Assembly: GCF_024649945.1 (NCBI RefSeq)
Contig: NZ_JANKMS010000001.1
Location: 186,001-250,000 of the forward strand
From: Flavobacterium panacis
Lineage (GTDB): Bacteria > Bacteroidota > Bacteroidia > Flavobacteriales > Flavobacteriaceae
DNA length: 64,000 nucleotides
Direction of reading: 5' to 3'
Shown here: one piece after another, positions 1-8,858 of the stretch
How the letters are laid out: the number at the start of each line of letters is the position of its first letter
Position numbering within the stretch: the stretch's first letter is position 1
Made by a program: the position numbers and the translations under genes
Notes under the pieces: model-generated
Told to the model about the DNA's origin: nothing
Database searches by the model: none
What the model saw: the letters and a program-made list of their open reading frames with translations, nothing else

Positions 1-13
1 AAAAAAATATTAG

Positions 14-2155
14 ATGACTTTTTATAAAAAACTTTCGCCTTTTTACAATCTAGCCCTATTGTACTTTATTGTAAGTTTCGTACTGAGAATAGTCTTACTA
101 TTTCACCCAATTACACAAAGTTCTTTTACTTTTTCTGAAGATCTGAAAATCTTTGTATTAGGAATTGGATCAGATTTTTTTGTATTTGTATTAGCTGCTG
201 CTTTTCTATGGCTGTACCTTATTTTTATTTCCAATTCGAAATACAATAAACCTTACGGATATTTCATTCTAACAGGCTTTGTAGCTTTGCTGATTTACAC
301 TGCATCTGGTAAAAGTATTTTTGATGAATACGGCGGAGCTTTACCAAAGATTGTTTTGATCTTTGTTTCAATAAAAACAGTACTCTTTTCCGTTTTTCTT
401 TTTCTTCCAAAACATCGTGACAAAATAAGATTCTGGCTTTTTACATTTGTGATCTTTTTATATGTCTTATTGATTCTTCAAAATGCAATAAGTGAATTTT
501 TCTTTTGGAATGAATTTGGAGTAAAATATAATTTTATCGCCGTAAACTACCTTATCTATACCAATGAAGTTATTGGCAACATTATACAGTCTTATCCTGT
601 TGTTCCAATATTTTTTGCATTATTTATTGTTACGGCAATTATTACTTATTTTATTGTAAAGAACTCACGAAAGTATATTGACGAAATTCCAACTATTTCT
701 GAGAAACTAAAAATTTCAGCAATTTACTGTACCTTATTCGTTTCGTCATTATTTGCAGTTCCAGGTTTGGCAAAAACAGAAAATTCTAAAAATATCTTTG
801 TCAACGAATTACAGTCTAACGGAATTTATAAATTCTATCTGGCTTTTCAGAATAACAAACTAGATTATTTTAAATTTTACAAAACTATTCCGGATCAAAA
901 AGCTTTTGCGCTACTAAAAGAGCAGATACCTTCAATTTCAGGAAACAACACTATACAAAACGTTAAAAATGATTCTATCGAGAAACGTAAAAACGTTGTC
1001 TTAATCACTGTTGAAAGCCTAAGTGCAGACTTCATGAAAATGTACGGAAACGAACAAAACTTAACACCTTTTCTAGATAGTTTAGCTCAAAAAAGTCTTT
1101 TGTTTACCAATCTTTACGCTGCAGGAAACAGAACTGTTCGTGGCCTTGAGGCAGTAACTCTATGCTTGCCACCAACTGCCGGTGAAAGTGTTGTAAAGAG
1201 AGAAGACAATAAAAACAAGTTTTCTACAGGATCCGTTTTTCGTAAAAAAGGTTACAATGTAAAATTCATGTACGGTGGAGATGCTTTCTTCGATAACATG
1301 CAGGATTTTTATACTGGAAATGGTTATCAGATTGTTGACAAATCAAACTTTTCTGAAAAAGAAATCACCTTTTCTAATGTGTGGGGCGTATGTGATGAAG
1401 ATATGTACAATAAAGCGATTAAAATCATGAACGAAGAGGCTAAGCAAAACAAACCGTTTTTTAACCATATCATGACGGTTAGTAACCACAGACCATTTAC
1501 TTATCCGAATAACAAAATTGATATTCCCGGAAATATTAAATCACGTGATGGAGGTGTAAAATATACTGATTATGCATTAAAACAATTCTTTACTCAAGCT
1601 AAAAAACAACCTTGGTTCAACAATACTGTTTTTGTAATCGTTGCAGATCACTGCGCTTCAAGTGCTGGAAAAACAGAACTTCCATTAGATAAATACAGAA
1701 TTCCCGCATTAGTTTATTCTTCAGATATAAAACCTGAAAAATACACGAAGTTAATGTCACAAATTGATTTGATGCCAACCGTGTTTGGTTTACTGAATTT
1801 TGATTATGAAAGTAAATTTTTCGGTCAGGATGTTTTTAAACCAGATTATCAGCCAAGAGCTTTAATTGCAACATATCAAGATTTAGGTTTGATCAAAGAC
1901 AACACTTTAACCATTTTATCTCCAAAACAGCAAATTAAACAGTTTCAATTAAAACTTAATGAAAAGAATGGCATTGCTCCTGAATTTCAAATCTACTACG
2001 ATCAAATTCCTTTAAAATCTGAGAATACAAATTTAGCAGACCAAACCATTTCATATTACCAAGCCGCTTCCTATGTTTTAAAGAAAAAAGAATATCAGCT
2101 CAATAACTTAAGTTTAACAGCAAAAAATAATAAACTATACGCCAAGGTTCAATAA
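14..2155 (+). CDS. LtaS/MdoB-type membrane phosphoglycerol or phosphoethanolamine transferase (sulfatase fold)
   Basis: This 713-residue protein has about five N-terminal membrane helices (residues 10-215) followed by an outward-facing alkaline phosphatase/sulfatase domain from about residue 325. Visible metal-site residues are E334 in VESLS, the likely nucleophile T374 in GNRTVRG, H492 in SNHRPF and D545-H546 in VADHC. The architecture matches the lipoteichoic acid synthase/MdoB family, which moves a head group from a lipid donor to an envelope acceptor. Flavobacteria make no lipoteichoic acid, so the acceptor is probably a periplasmic glycan or lipid A, which is inference. The ATG lies right at the window edge, so its promoter is not visible. 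A strong terminator follows the stop. Confidence 0.88.
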   Translation: MTFYKKLSPFYNLALLYFIVSFVLRIVLLFHPITQSSFTFSEDLKIFVLGIGSDFFVFVLAAAFLWLYLIFISNSKYNKPYGYFILTGFVALLIYTASGKSIFDEYGGALPKIVLIFVSIKTVLFSVFLFLPKHRDKIRFWLFTFVIFLYVLLILQNAISEFFFWNEFGVKYNFIAVNYLIYTNEVIGNIIQSYPVVPIFFALFIVTAIITYFIVKNSRKYIDEIPTISEKLKISAIYCTLFVSSLFAVPGLAKTENSKNIFVNELQSNGIYKFYLAFQNNKLDYFKFYKTIPDQKAFALLKEQIPSISGNNTIQNVKNDSIEKRKNVVLITVESLSADFMKMYGNEQNLTPFLDSLAQKSLLFTNLYAAGNRTVRGLEAVTLCLPPTAGESVVKREDNKNKFSTGSVFRKKGYNVKFMYGGDAFFDNMQDFYTGNGYQIVDKSNFSEKEITFSNVWGVCDEDMYNKAIKIMNEEAKQNKPFFNHIMTVSNHRPFTYPNNKIDIPGNIKSRDGGVKYTDYALKQFFTQAKKQPWFNNTVFVIVADHCASSAGKTELPLDKYRIPALVYSSDIKPEKYTKLMSQIDLMPTVFGLLNFDYESKFFGQDVFKPDYQPRALIATYQDLGLIKDNTLTILSPKQQIKQFQLKLNEKNGIAPEFQIYYDQIPLKSENTNLADQTISYYQAASYVLKKKEYQLNNLSLTAKNNKLYAKVQ

Positions 2156-2161
2156 GAACAT

Positions 2162-2203
2162 AAAAAAAGCCTCAGATTCTATTAAGGAATTTGAGGCTTT
2201 TTT
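2162..2203. terminator. Bidirectional intrinsic terminator
   Basis: A-rich run, then GCCTCAGATTC paired with GAATTTGAGGC (one mismatch) around a short loop, then a T-run. It separates the convergent sulfatase-fold gene and the S1/P1-like gene and can serve both strands. Confidence 0.85.
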
Positions 2204-2210
2204 GTTTCGG

Positions 2211-2238
2211 TTCAACTTGAAAACTTAAACTTTAAATT
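2211..2238. repeat. 7-base-period degenerate tandem repeat
   Basis: Four consecutive heptamers, TTCAACT, TGAAAAC, TTAAACT and TTAAATT, lie in register and run into the last two bases of the neighbouring stop codon. It is one of several 7-base-period tracts in this window. Confidence 0.5.
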
Positions 2239-3235
2239 AATCATTCTGATTTCTCATTCCAAATAAATCTCCTTTTTGGAAAAGATCCCAATCTTCTTTT
2301 AAAGCTTTAGCGTTTCTTTTTGTAACCTCTGGAGAATCTAAATCACTTAAATCCGGTTTTCCTGCATTTACCCATGCTGTATACCAGAAACTTGCTGTTG
2401 CTGTAATTGCTTTTCTCATTTGACTCTCCACCATACCGTTTAGCTGTTCATGCAGTTTTTTAGCATATTCATCAGAGAAAACAGCTGTATTGTATTTGCT
2501 TTTTAAAACCTTTCCATCAGCATCCATTTTAAAAACTTGATTTTCAGGAGTAGCTGTTCTAAGTTTCTTATCGATATCCAACAAAGGCTGTGCTAAACTG
2601 TGTGTATCATTAATCATATCCCAAATTGCTTTATGAACATCGTCATAGTGATGCGCATAAGGTACATTTAACTTATAATTTTTAGCAAATAACTCAGGAA
2701 GTCTGCTTTCCCAAAGAGAATGAATTCCTTTTTGATCAGTCAATTGTCCGTCATGATTTGCAGAAGTATGTAATGGCATGTGTGCATCACCAATATAATG
2801 ACCTAAATCTGCTGCTAAAAATAAGATCTCAGCTCTATTTTTATCTTTAAAAGCTTTCGTTAATTTCGCCATCATATCTTCAATATACCAAGGTAAAATT
2901 CCATTATCGCTTAAAAATTTGGCATCATACTTTTTCTTAGCTTCTTCTAAACTTTGTGGAAAACTATCAGCAGGACCAAAGTTTTCCATATCAAAATAAT
3001 GTCTCGGACCTTCTTCTTTATAACTTAAAGCATATTTGCGGATATCTGGTACTGAAGCTTCCTGAGTAATAAAATCAATATGGTTATAAAAGAAAGTCTG
3101 AAGTGGATAAGGCAAAGCCATTACAGCGGCTTTATTAATTCTTTCATGGCCAACAATTCCCCAGGATAAAGTAAAAAAACCAATAATTAAAGCACCAATT
3201 GCTATTAATCTTGGGTTCGATTTGAAGTTTTTCAT
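2237..3235 (-). CDS. Secreted S1/P1-like zinc nuclease or zinc-dependent phospholipase C
   Basis: 332 residues with an N-terminal hydrophobic export segment (residues 9-25), after which the mature chain would begin near W25, a residue that binds zinc through its amino group in this family. Candidate zinc ligands are H30, D64, H79, H146, D150 (in LGHYIGDAHMPLH), H156 and H172/E176. The fold family contains P1 nuclease and bacterial phospholipase C; sequence alone does not say whether nucleic acid or phospholipid is the substrate. It probably acts in the periplasm or outside the cell and scavenges phosphate or nucleosides. It is monocistronic, with its own promoter at 3259-3287 and a terminator beyond its end. 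Confidence 0.85.
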   Translation of the reverse strand: MKNFKSNPRLIAIGALIIGFFTLSWGIVGHERINKAAVMALPYPLQTFFYNHIDFITQEASVPDIRKYALSYKEEGPRHYFDMENFGPADSFPQSLEEAKKKYDAKFLSDNGILPWYIEDMMAKLTKAFKDKNRAEILFLAADLGHYIGDAHMPLHTSANHDGQLTDQKGIHSLWESRLPELFAKNYKLNVPYAHHYDDVHKAIWDMINDTHSLAQPLLDIDKKLRTATPENQVFKMDADGKVLKSKYNTAVFSDEYAKKLHEQLNGMVESQMRKAITATASFWYTAWVNAGKPDLSDLDSPEVTKRNAKALKEDWDLFQKGDLFGMRNQND

Positions 3236-3258
3236 TTTTGTTTTTTTATTAGAGGGAG

Positions 3259-3287
3259 CAAATGTACCTTATTTATGGATAATTCAA
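3259..3287 (-). promoter_or_regulatory. Bacteroidota-type promoter for the S1/P1-like gene
   Basis: On the minus strand, TTG (3287-3285) is followed after 18 bases by TACATTTG (3266-3259), an exact match to TAnnTTTG. The start codon is 24 bases downstream of the -7 box. Confidence 0.7.
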
Positions 3288-3379
3288 AGTATAACCTTCT
3301 AACTTTATGTAAATTTAATTTTTTATGGTTTTTAAACTATATAAGTGACATAAGTTCATGTAAAGAAGATTTTCTTTCG

Positions 3380-3387
3380 TAAGTTTG
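3380..3387 (+). promoter_or_regulatory. -7 promoter box for the 3412 gene
   Basis: TAAGTTTG matches TAnnTTTG and lies 24 bases before the ATG. I see no clear TTG at the right upstream distance. Confidence 0.5.
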
Positions 3388-3411
3388 TTAATGGACTAAA
3401 CCTTAAAAAAC

Positions 3412-4362
3412 ATGCGCTTTACTTTTTTAAACGTACTATTGTTTTTGTCGACTATTTGCTTTGCTCAGGATGTTGACATAAAACCTAAAAATGTTAGTGA
3501 CACTATATTAAATTCCAAAAGAGCACTTAGATTTTCGGATCCTTTTAACGAGGAAAGAATAATGCAGAAATTATTTCCTGGTAAATTATATCATCTTCCA
3601 GATAAAAACACTTTTGTAAGCTGGACTTGTAAAACTTGTAAACCTGCTCCTTTTATTGATGTAAATGGTGTAGAAGGCGATCAAATGTTTCCTTATACTA
3701 ATGGTGTTGCTACGAGACTTTTAGCAAACATTGATTATTCTGATTCTAAAGAAAATAAATTTAAAATAATTGCTTTTAATCATTCTGTACATGATGAAGA
3801 TGGATTGCAAACCGGTCGTTTTTCTGGTGGTTTATTAGGACTGGCTAAATTTGCAAAAAACGGAAAGATTTGGGAAATGAAATCTTTTCAGCCTGCTGTT
3901 ACAGCTTTTGGAGCTTTTGCACAATGTCCTACTCCAAAGATTGTAGAAATTGGAGAAGATCAATTTGCTTTTACGTTATCACATATTAATGGCGGTGCTG
4001 GTGGTCCATATGAAGGTTATCTTTATCTTGTTGCTGGATTTGATGGAAAATATCAAATCATCATGGAAGTTTCTTCTTATCATTTAACAAATGTTGCCAG
4101 CCTAAATTGGTCAGGTTCCTATAAAGTTGCAGATGATGGCGTAAAAAAACATTTTAGAGATATTATTGTTACCACTAATGGCACTTTTAATAAAGAGGCA
4201 AAAGCAGAAGATGAATTTGAAGCTCCAATTCCGCAAGAAATAGCAGAAATGGCAAAAACTAAAACTAAATTTGATTTTACTATTGAAAGACGCTATACTT
4301 TTAAAGGAAAGTCATATCATATGATAGGAAAATCTGTTGTTAAATTTTCGAACGTAAAATAA
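3412..4362 (+). CDS. Exported protein of unknown function
   Basis: 316 residues. The first 18 (MRFTFLNVLLFLSTICFA) form a typical signal peptide with a cleavage site before QD. A CKTC pair sits near residue 67 and may form a disulfide. The remainder has alternating short beta-like stretches with glycine-rich turns (GGLLGL, GGAGGPYEG), which suggests a beta-rich secreted or outer-membrane-associated protein. I do not recognise the family. It has its own -7 box upstream and ends three bases before the stop of the convergent yeiH-like gene, so the two transcripts probably overlap at their 3' ends. Confidence 0.75.
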   Translation: MRFTFLNVLLFLSTICFAQDVDIKPKNVSDTILNSKRALRFSDPFNEERIMQKLFPGKLYHLPDKNTFVSWTCKTCKPAPFIDVNGVEGDQMFPYTNGVATRLLANIDYSDSKENKFKIIAFNHSVHDEDGLQTGRFSGGLLGLAKFAKNGKIWEMKSFQPAVTAFGAFAQCPTPKIVEIGEDQFAFTLSHINGGAGGPYEGYLYLVAGFDGKYQIIMEVSSYHLTNVASLNWSGSYKVADDGVKKHFRDIIVTTNGTFNKEAKAEDEFEAPIPQEIAEMAKTKTKFDFTIERRYTFKGKSYHMIGKSVVKFSNVK

Positions 4363-4365
4363 ATT

Positions 4366-5331
4366 CTAACTCAAATAAAGAATTGACAACAAGGCCAAAA
4401 CAGCAATAAAAATCCAAAGAAAAACACCTTGTAACAAAGGCTTTACTCCTACCGTTTTTAAAGTCGTAAAATTTAAAGTTGCACCAATTAAAAACAAAGT
4501 AATGGTTAATCCAATTTTTGCAATACCAACAATGTGTGAAGCAAAAATATTTATTGATGGAACATACGTATTCAAAAGCATAGCAACGATAAACAACCCA
4601 ATAAAATAAGGAATTTTGATTTTAGAATTCTTGTTTTTAAAGAGAAAAGCTGTTATCAATGATATTGGAATAATCCATAAAGCTCTTGCTAGTTTTACAG
4701 TTGTGGCTACCTGCAATGCTTCAGCACCATATTTATTGGCTGCTCCAACAACAGAACTTGTGTCATGAATAGCAATGGCACACCACAATCCGAAATCTTT
4801 CTGGGATAAATCTAATTGATGCCCGATGAAAGGAAAAACAAATAAAGCAATCGAATTCAGTATAAAAATAACGCCTAAAGCAACAGATGTCTGACTTTCA
4901 TTTGATTTAATAACGGGTGCAATTGCTGCAATTGCACTACCTCCACAAATAGCTGTTCCACAAGAAATTAAATGCGATGTTTTTCTTTCGGTTTGCAACC
5001 ATTTCCCTAAAAGAAAACCAAAAATCAATGTACTAAAAATTGAAAGCACCGTTAAAACAAAGCCTTCTTTTCCAACAGAAACGGCACTATAAGCATTCAT
5101 TCCAAATCCTAAACCTACAACAGAAAATTGTAAAAGAAATGTGATTGCTTTATGATTGAATTCTACAAACGGATTTCCAAACACATTCACAATAACAACT
5201 CCAAGTAAAAGTGCGATTGGAGGAGAAATGATAGAAAATAAACATAGAACAATGACTGCTAAAAAAAGAGCTTGTTGTAAGGAATGATTAATTTCAAATA
5301 ATTGAACTGTGGTTTCTTGTTTTGTTTTCAA
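4366..5331 (-). CDS. YeiH family putative sulfate exporter (UPF0324)
   Basis: 321 residues with about nine or ten membrane helices and the family signatures GTAICGGSAIAA and AIHDTSSVVGAA. UPF0324/YeiH proteins are inner-membrane carriers proposed to export sulfate or related anions; the substrate here is not proven. The reading frame begins with TTG at 5331, since no ATG lies nearby in frame. The LysR-type gene is 75 bases upstream on the same strand, an association commonly seen for yeiH-like genes, so that regulator probably controls it. Confidence 0.85.
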   Translation of the reverse strand: MKTKQETTVQLFEINHSLQQALFLAVIVLCLFSIISPPIALLLGVVIVNVFGNPFVEFNHKAITFLLQFSVVGLGFGMNAYSAVSVGKEGFVLTVLSIFSTLIFGFLLGKWLQTERKTSHLISCGTAICGGSAIAAIAPVIKSNESQTSVALGVIFILNSIALFVFPFIGHQLDLSQKDFGLWCAIAIHDTSSVVGAANKYGAEALQVATTVKLARALWIIPISLITAFLFKNKNSKIKIPYFIGLFIVAMLLNTYVPSINIFASHIVGIAKIGLTITLFLIGATLNFTTLKTVGVKPLLQGVFLWIFIAVLALLSILYLS

Positions 5332-5406
5332 AATAATGGGTATTGTTATTTACCCTGCAAAGTTCTATCGTTTATCTTGAAAACGCCAATCGTAAATTAC
5401 AATCGA

Positions 5407-6303
5407 CTATAACTTCAAGTTATAATGAGAAGCCAAATTTTGAATAAATAGTTCTGATAAGGAATCAGATTTACCTTGTAAAGTTATAACATAAAAGAAT
5501 CTTTCTACAGATAATTTCTCAACATCTAAAACAATCAATTCTTTGTTTTTCAATTCCTTACTTACAGCATGAATTGACATAAAAGCAAAACAATTTGAAT
5601 TTAACAAATAAGATTTAATGCTTTCTGTACTTCCTAACTGCATTTCAATTTGTAAATCGCTAAATTTCAATCCTGCTTTTTTCAAAGCAAATTCTATAAC
5701 TTCAAGTGTTCCAGATCCACGTTCACGAGTTATGAACTTCATTGATTTTAAATCATTTATCGAAATTTCATTCTTTTTTGCTAATGGATTTGTATGGTTG
5801 CAGACCAAAACCAACTCATCTTTCAAAAACGGAATGTATTTTATAGATTGATTTTTAGACTGTCCTTCTACAATTCCGATTTCAATTTCTTTATTAATTA
5901 AAGCATTTTCAATTTGTTCTGTATTCCCATTCAACAAATTGACTTTTATATCTTTTTGTTTTTGATGAAAACTAGCCAAAACTGGAGAAATAATATATTG
6001 TGAAATGGTTGTACTTGCTCCTAATCGTAATAAACCTTGACGTTCTTTATTGAAAGAACTCATTTCAAAATCTATTTCGCGATAGATATCGAAAATACTT
6101 TTAGTATATTTTAGAAGTATTTTTCCCGCTGGAGTTAAAGCGATTTTAGAACCGTTTCGCTCAAAAAGTTTGGTTTTATAAGTTTCTTCTAATTCTTGAA
6201 TATGCTTAGAAACTGCTGGCTGAGTAATGTATAATTCCGTTGCCGCTTTAGTAAAATTAAGACGGAGCGCAACAGTGTAAAATACTTTTAACCTAAAATC
6301 CAT
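5407..6303 (-). CDS. LysR family transcriptional regulator
   Basis: The N-terminal winged helix-turn-helix is clear (FTKAATELYITQPAVSKHIQ, about residues 18-37), followed by a periplasmic-binding-like effector domain to the end. I chose the ATG at 6303 (MDFRLKVFY), the usual start in this family; an ATG two codons earlier (6309) is also possible. It lies directly upstream of the yeiH-like gene in the same orientation, so it is the likely regulator, perhaps sensing a sulfur or redox compound (inference from the YeiE/CysB-like context). LysR proteins usually bind near their own promoter. Confidence 0.9.
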   Translation of the reverse strand: MDFRLKVFYTVALRLNFTKAATELYITQPAVSKHIQELEETYKTKLFERNGSKIALTPAGKILLKYTKSIFDIYREIDFEMSSFNKERQGLLRLGASTTISQYIISPVLASFHQKQKDIKVNLLNGNTEQIENALINKEIEIGIVEGQSKNQSIKYIPFLKDELVLVCNHTNPLAKKNEISINDLKSMKFITRERGSGTLEVIEFALKKAGLKFSDLQIEMQLGSTESIKSYLLNSNCFAFMSIHAVSKELKNKELIVLDVEKLSVERFFYVITLQGKSDSLSELFIQNLASHYNLKL

Positions 6304-6373
6304 GATCATAAATTTTTAATTCGTAATTCACTTTCCTCCGTGCTATTTTTTTGTAATAAAATAATTCTAAAAT

Positions 6374-7120
6374 TTACAACAAAAGTTCAGGTCGATACTC
6401 AAAATGCATTGTATCATAATGTTTCCAATTTCCACCCCAAATAAAGCCATATTTTTCAAAAATTGAAACTAGCTTGAGTGGAATTTTATTTCTATAAGAA
6501 AGAGCAACTTCTTCATTTTTGCATTTACAGTCCCATTGCCAATAATTAGAATTTTTGACATTAATATCTATTGTCATTCCATAACTATGCATACTCAAAC
6601 GGTTTGTTCCAGAAATTTTTCTCCAACTAAATGTCCCCCCAATAGCATTAATGTATTTTTTAAATTCTGGATTATTATCTAATTCTGCTGAGAGTTTTTT
6701 TACTATTTTATCAATTCCATTTACAGTTGTAACTTTTATCTTCTGATTTACTAATTTCGGACACCAAATAATTTCAGTCATTTTTGATTCAACTTCTGAT
6801 TTTGAATTTCCGTAAATTTTCTTAAAAAAAGCTTCATTTCGAATCCTTCCAGCATCTTCCTTTGGAATTAAATTCTTATCTGCTTTATTATAAACAAACT
6901 TAAATTGATCCTCAATATCAGGATTATCTAATAAATCTTGATTTGTTTTATTTTTAAAATCGTCATAAATTAAAGTTGATTTATCACTAAAAATGATTTT
7001 ATTGCCTTTATAACCAACAATTTGATCTGGATATGCCTTAATTAATTTTTGAACATTCAATGGAATTTCTTGAGAAAAAACATTTTGAAATATAAGGAGT
7101 AAAAAAAAGAATCGTTTCAT
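6374..7120 (-). CDS. M15 family metallopeptidase (D-alanyl-D-alanine carboxypeptidase-like)
   Basis: 248 residues with a short signal peptide (MKRFFFLLLIFQNVFS). The C-terminal half carries the M15 zinc-site pattern: SMHSYGMTIDIN, in which a histidine and an aspartate bind zinc, and HYDTMHFEYRPE near the end with the third histidine. Members cleave D-Ala-D-Ala or related peptidoglycan cross-bridges in the periplasm. The ATG follows immediately after the TAA of the DUF4846 gene (no spacer), so the two are translationally coupled and probably work together on the envelope. Confidence 0.85.
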   Translation of the reverse strand: MKRFFFLLLIFQNVFSQEIPLNVQKLIKAYPDQIVGYKGNKIIFSDKSTLIYDDFKNKTNQDLLDNPDIEDQFKFVYNKADKNLIPKEDAGRIRNEAFFKKIYGNSKSEVESKMTEIIWCPKLVNQKIKVTTVNGIDKIVKKLSAELDNNPEFKKYINAIGGTFSWRKISGTNRLSMHSYGMTIDINVKNSNYWQWDCKCKNEEVALSYRNKIPLKLVSIFEKYGFIWGGNWKHYDTMHFEYRPELLL

Positions 7121-7954
7121 TTAAAAACGTTTTAATTGTGAGGAACTAAAAGTCCATTCGGGGGTTTTAAGAGAAGTTCCAAAATCGGCAGCGTACCAAG
7201 GACTCAAAGAACTATTATTTGGATTTTTCAATATTTGAATTTCCTGTGCTGGCATATAACTTTGCGCTAGAAGCATAATTTTTTGATTGTTTTTTGGATT
7301 AATAGCCATATCAACAACAATAACAGCGTGACCTGGAAAACCTCCTTTTATAAAAACATCGCCTATTTTTATGTCTGAAACATTAATTGGTTTCAGTTCT
7401 TTTTCTAACGAAGCCGTTCCTGCATACATAAAAACCGTCTCCAAGTATTTCCAATAAGTTTCGTAACTGTCAGAAGGTTTTGCAGTTTTAACCCAACTAG
7501 TTTTGTTACCTTTAACTACAATTCTGTAACCTGCGGCCCATTTACTAAAATCAACTCGAAAACCATTTGTAAAATTAAAATGTATTTTATCGTATTGTTT
7601 TTGGCTATAAAAATAATCCGCTCTTAAACGCATCACAGCATCAGCACATTGATGCAAATCCTGTTTTCCAATGGGTAAATCCACAACCGCATCATAAACG
7701 TTTCGATTTGGTTTTACAGTTCCATCAAAATACAAAACATTTGAACCCGAGGGTTTTAATGGCAGATTTCGCAAAAAAAAATCAAATGACGTTTTAGATT
7801 CCCCTTCTCTTACAAATCCCTGAGGTACTTGGAAACGTTGCTGAATTGTGTTTCCCAAAAGATTGTCCTTGTTCGTATTACTTGTCTCTGAAAATGAAAA
7901 AAAACAAAAAATTATCATCAAAATTGCTATAATGCACAAGAATTTCATTTTCAT
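7121..7954 (-). CDS. DUF4846 domain exported protein
   Basis: 277 residues with a strong N-terminal export helix (residues 4-22). The body matches my knowledge of DUF4846: FVREGE near the start, VVDLPIG, QCADAVMRLRADYFY in the middle, FNFTNGF, then GDVFIKGGFPGHAVIVVDMA. The GHAVIV segment next to cysteine and histidine residues is reminiscent of cysteine peptidase-like folds, but the catalytic assignment is unknown. It is the first gene of a two-gene unit with the M15 peptidase, which suggests a role in cell-wall turnover (inference). An in-frame ATG two codons later is an alternative start. Confidence 0.8.
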   Translation of the reverse strand: MKMKFLCIIAILMIIFCFFSFSETSNTNKDNLLGNTIQQRFQVPQGFVREGESKTSFDFFLRNLPLKPSGSNVLYFDGTVKPNRNVYDAVVDLPIGKQDLHQCADAVMRLRADYFYSQKQYDKIHFNFTNGFRVDFSKWAAGYRIVVKGNKTSWVKTAKPSDSYETYWKYLETVFMYAGTASLEKELKPINVSDIKIGDVFIKGGFPGHAVIVVDMAINPKNNQKIMLLAQSYMPAQEIQILKNPNNSSLSPWYAADFGTSLKTPEWTFSSSQLKRF

Positions 7955-8052
7955 AATTTTAAACTTTTAATTTATAACCACTAGACAAAAGATTACAAAA
8001 AGCTAGATGTAGAATGCTTTTAGCCAGAAATATATAATTGTACTGATCTTAC

Positions 8053-8841
8053 TTAATATTTTCCTATAGCTTCAACACCTTTTTCTGAAAACCTAAGTAT
8101 TTCAGTAGTAATTGGATATCCCGAGTTATTATATTCATCAAGAACAACTGAACCAAGACGTTGAGAAAAATAATCAAAATCCTTCTCAGCAAAAATATAA
8201 CAAAAGTCACTTACAGGAATAACTGCATAAAATGGAAAACCAATAGTATCTTGAACTAAATCTTTAATTTTCGAAGAAAAAAGACAAGAACTCTTAAGTG
8301 AGACTTCGTCAACATTAACCATTCCTAGTTTATGATTATCTATATCTTCAAATTCTATTTTTACTTTATCTAATAGAATTCCTAAATTAAAATCGGCCTG
8401 TTTTTCTAATTCGACAAAGTCAATTTTCCAATCTGACAAATCATCTTGAGTTATAAATGAAAAACCATTATTAAGATTTAATGCAAAAACTTTACTAAAT
8501 TCATTAGTGACTTTTTCATTTAGTATATTTTCAAATTCAAAATCATTTGGAACAAATTGTAGATATATTTTGTCTTTTACCTGTTCCCAATCTTCTATTT
8601 TAAATGAATGTTGCACAATTACCTCTACTAAACTAGTAATATGTCTCTCATCATAATCTCTTTCATAATTTCGTCTCACATTTTCTAGACTAACTTTGAG
8701 ATCTGTCTCTCCAATATTTACATAGATAAATCCATCCTCATCAACTGACTCAATACCTAATCCATTTTTTTGAAGTTGACTTTTAAATTTATTAAAAACA
8801 ACATCTTCTTTTTGATTATTATCACTTGTAAAATCAGACAT
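8053..8841 (-). CDS. DUF1444-like cytoplasmic protein
   Basis: 262 residues, no signal peptide or membrane helix. The order of segments resembles the DUF1444 family (Bacillus YtpQ): an N-terminal alpha/beta part, a central VFALNLNNGFSFIT followed by a polar helix ending in QADFNLG, then FYAVIPVSDFCYIFAEKD and a C-terminal YPITTEILRFSEKG. Function of that family is unknown. The match is by memory of family pattern, not by search. The gene is 17 bases downstream of the VWA gene on the same strand and so is probably co-transcribed with it. Confidence 0.65.
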   Translation of the reverse strand: MSDFTSDNNQKEDVVFNKFKSQLQKNGLGIESVDEDGFIYVNIGETDLKVSLENVRRNYERDYDERHITSLVEVIVQHSFKIEDWEQVKDKIYLQFVPNDFEFENILNEKVTNEFSKVFALNLNNGFSFITQDDLSDWKIDFVELEKQADFNLGILLDKVKIEFEDIDNHKLGMVNVDEVSLKSSCLFSSKIKDLVQDTIGFPFYAVIPVSDFCYIFAEKDFDYFSQRLGSVVLDEYNNSGYPITTEILRFSEKGVEAIGKY

Positions 8842-8858
8842 ATTTTAAAAATTAGTTA

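Noticed and set aside
5618..5851. 77-residue frame opposite to the LysR gene
   Set aside because: Shadow of a clear LysR coding region; no start signals.
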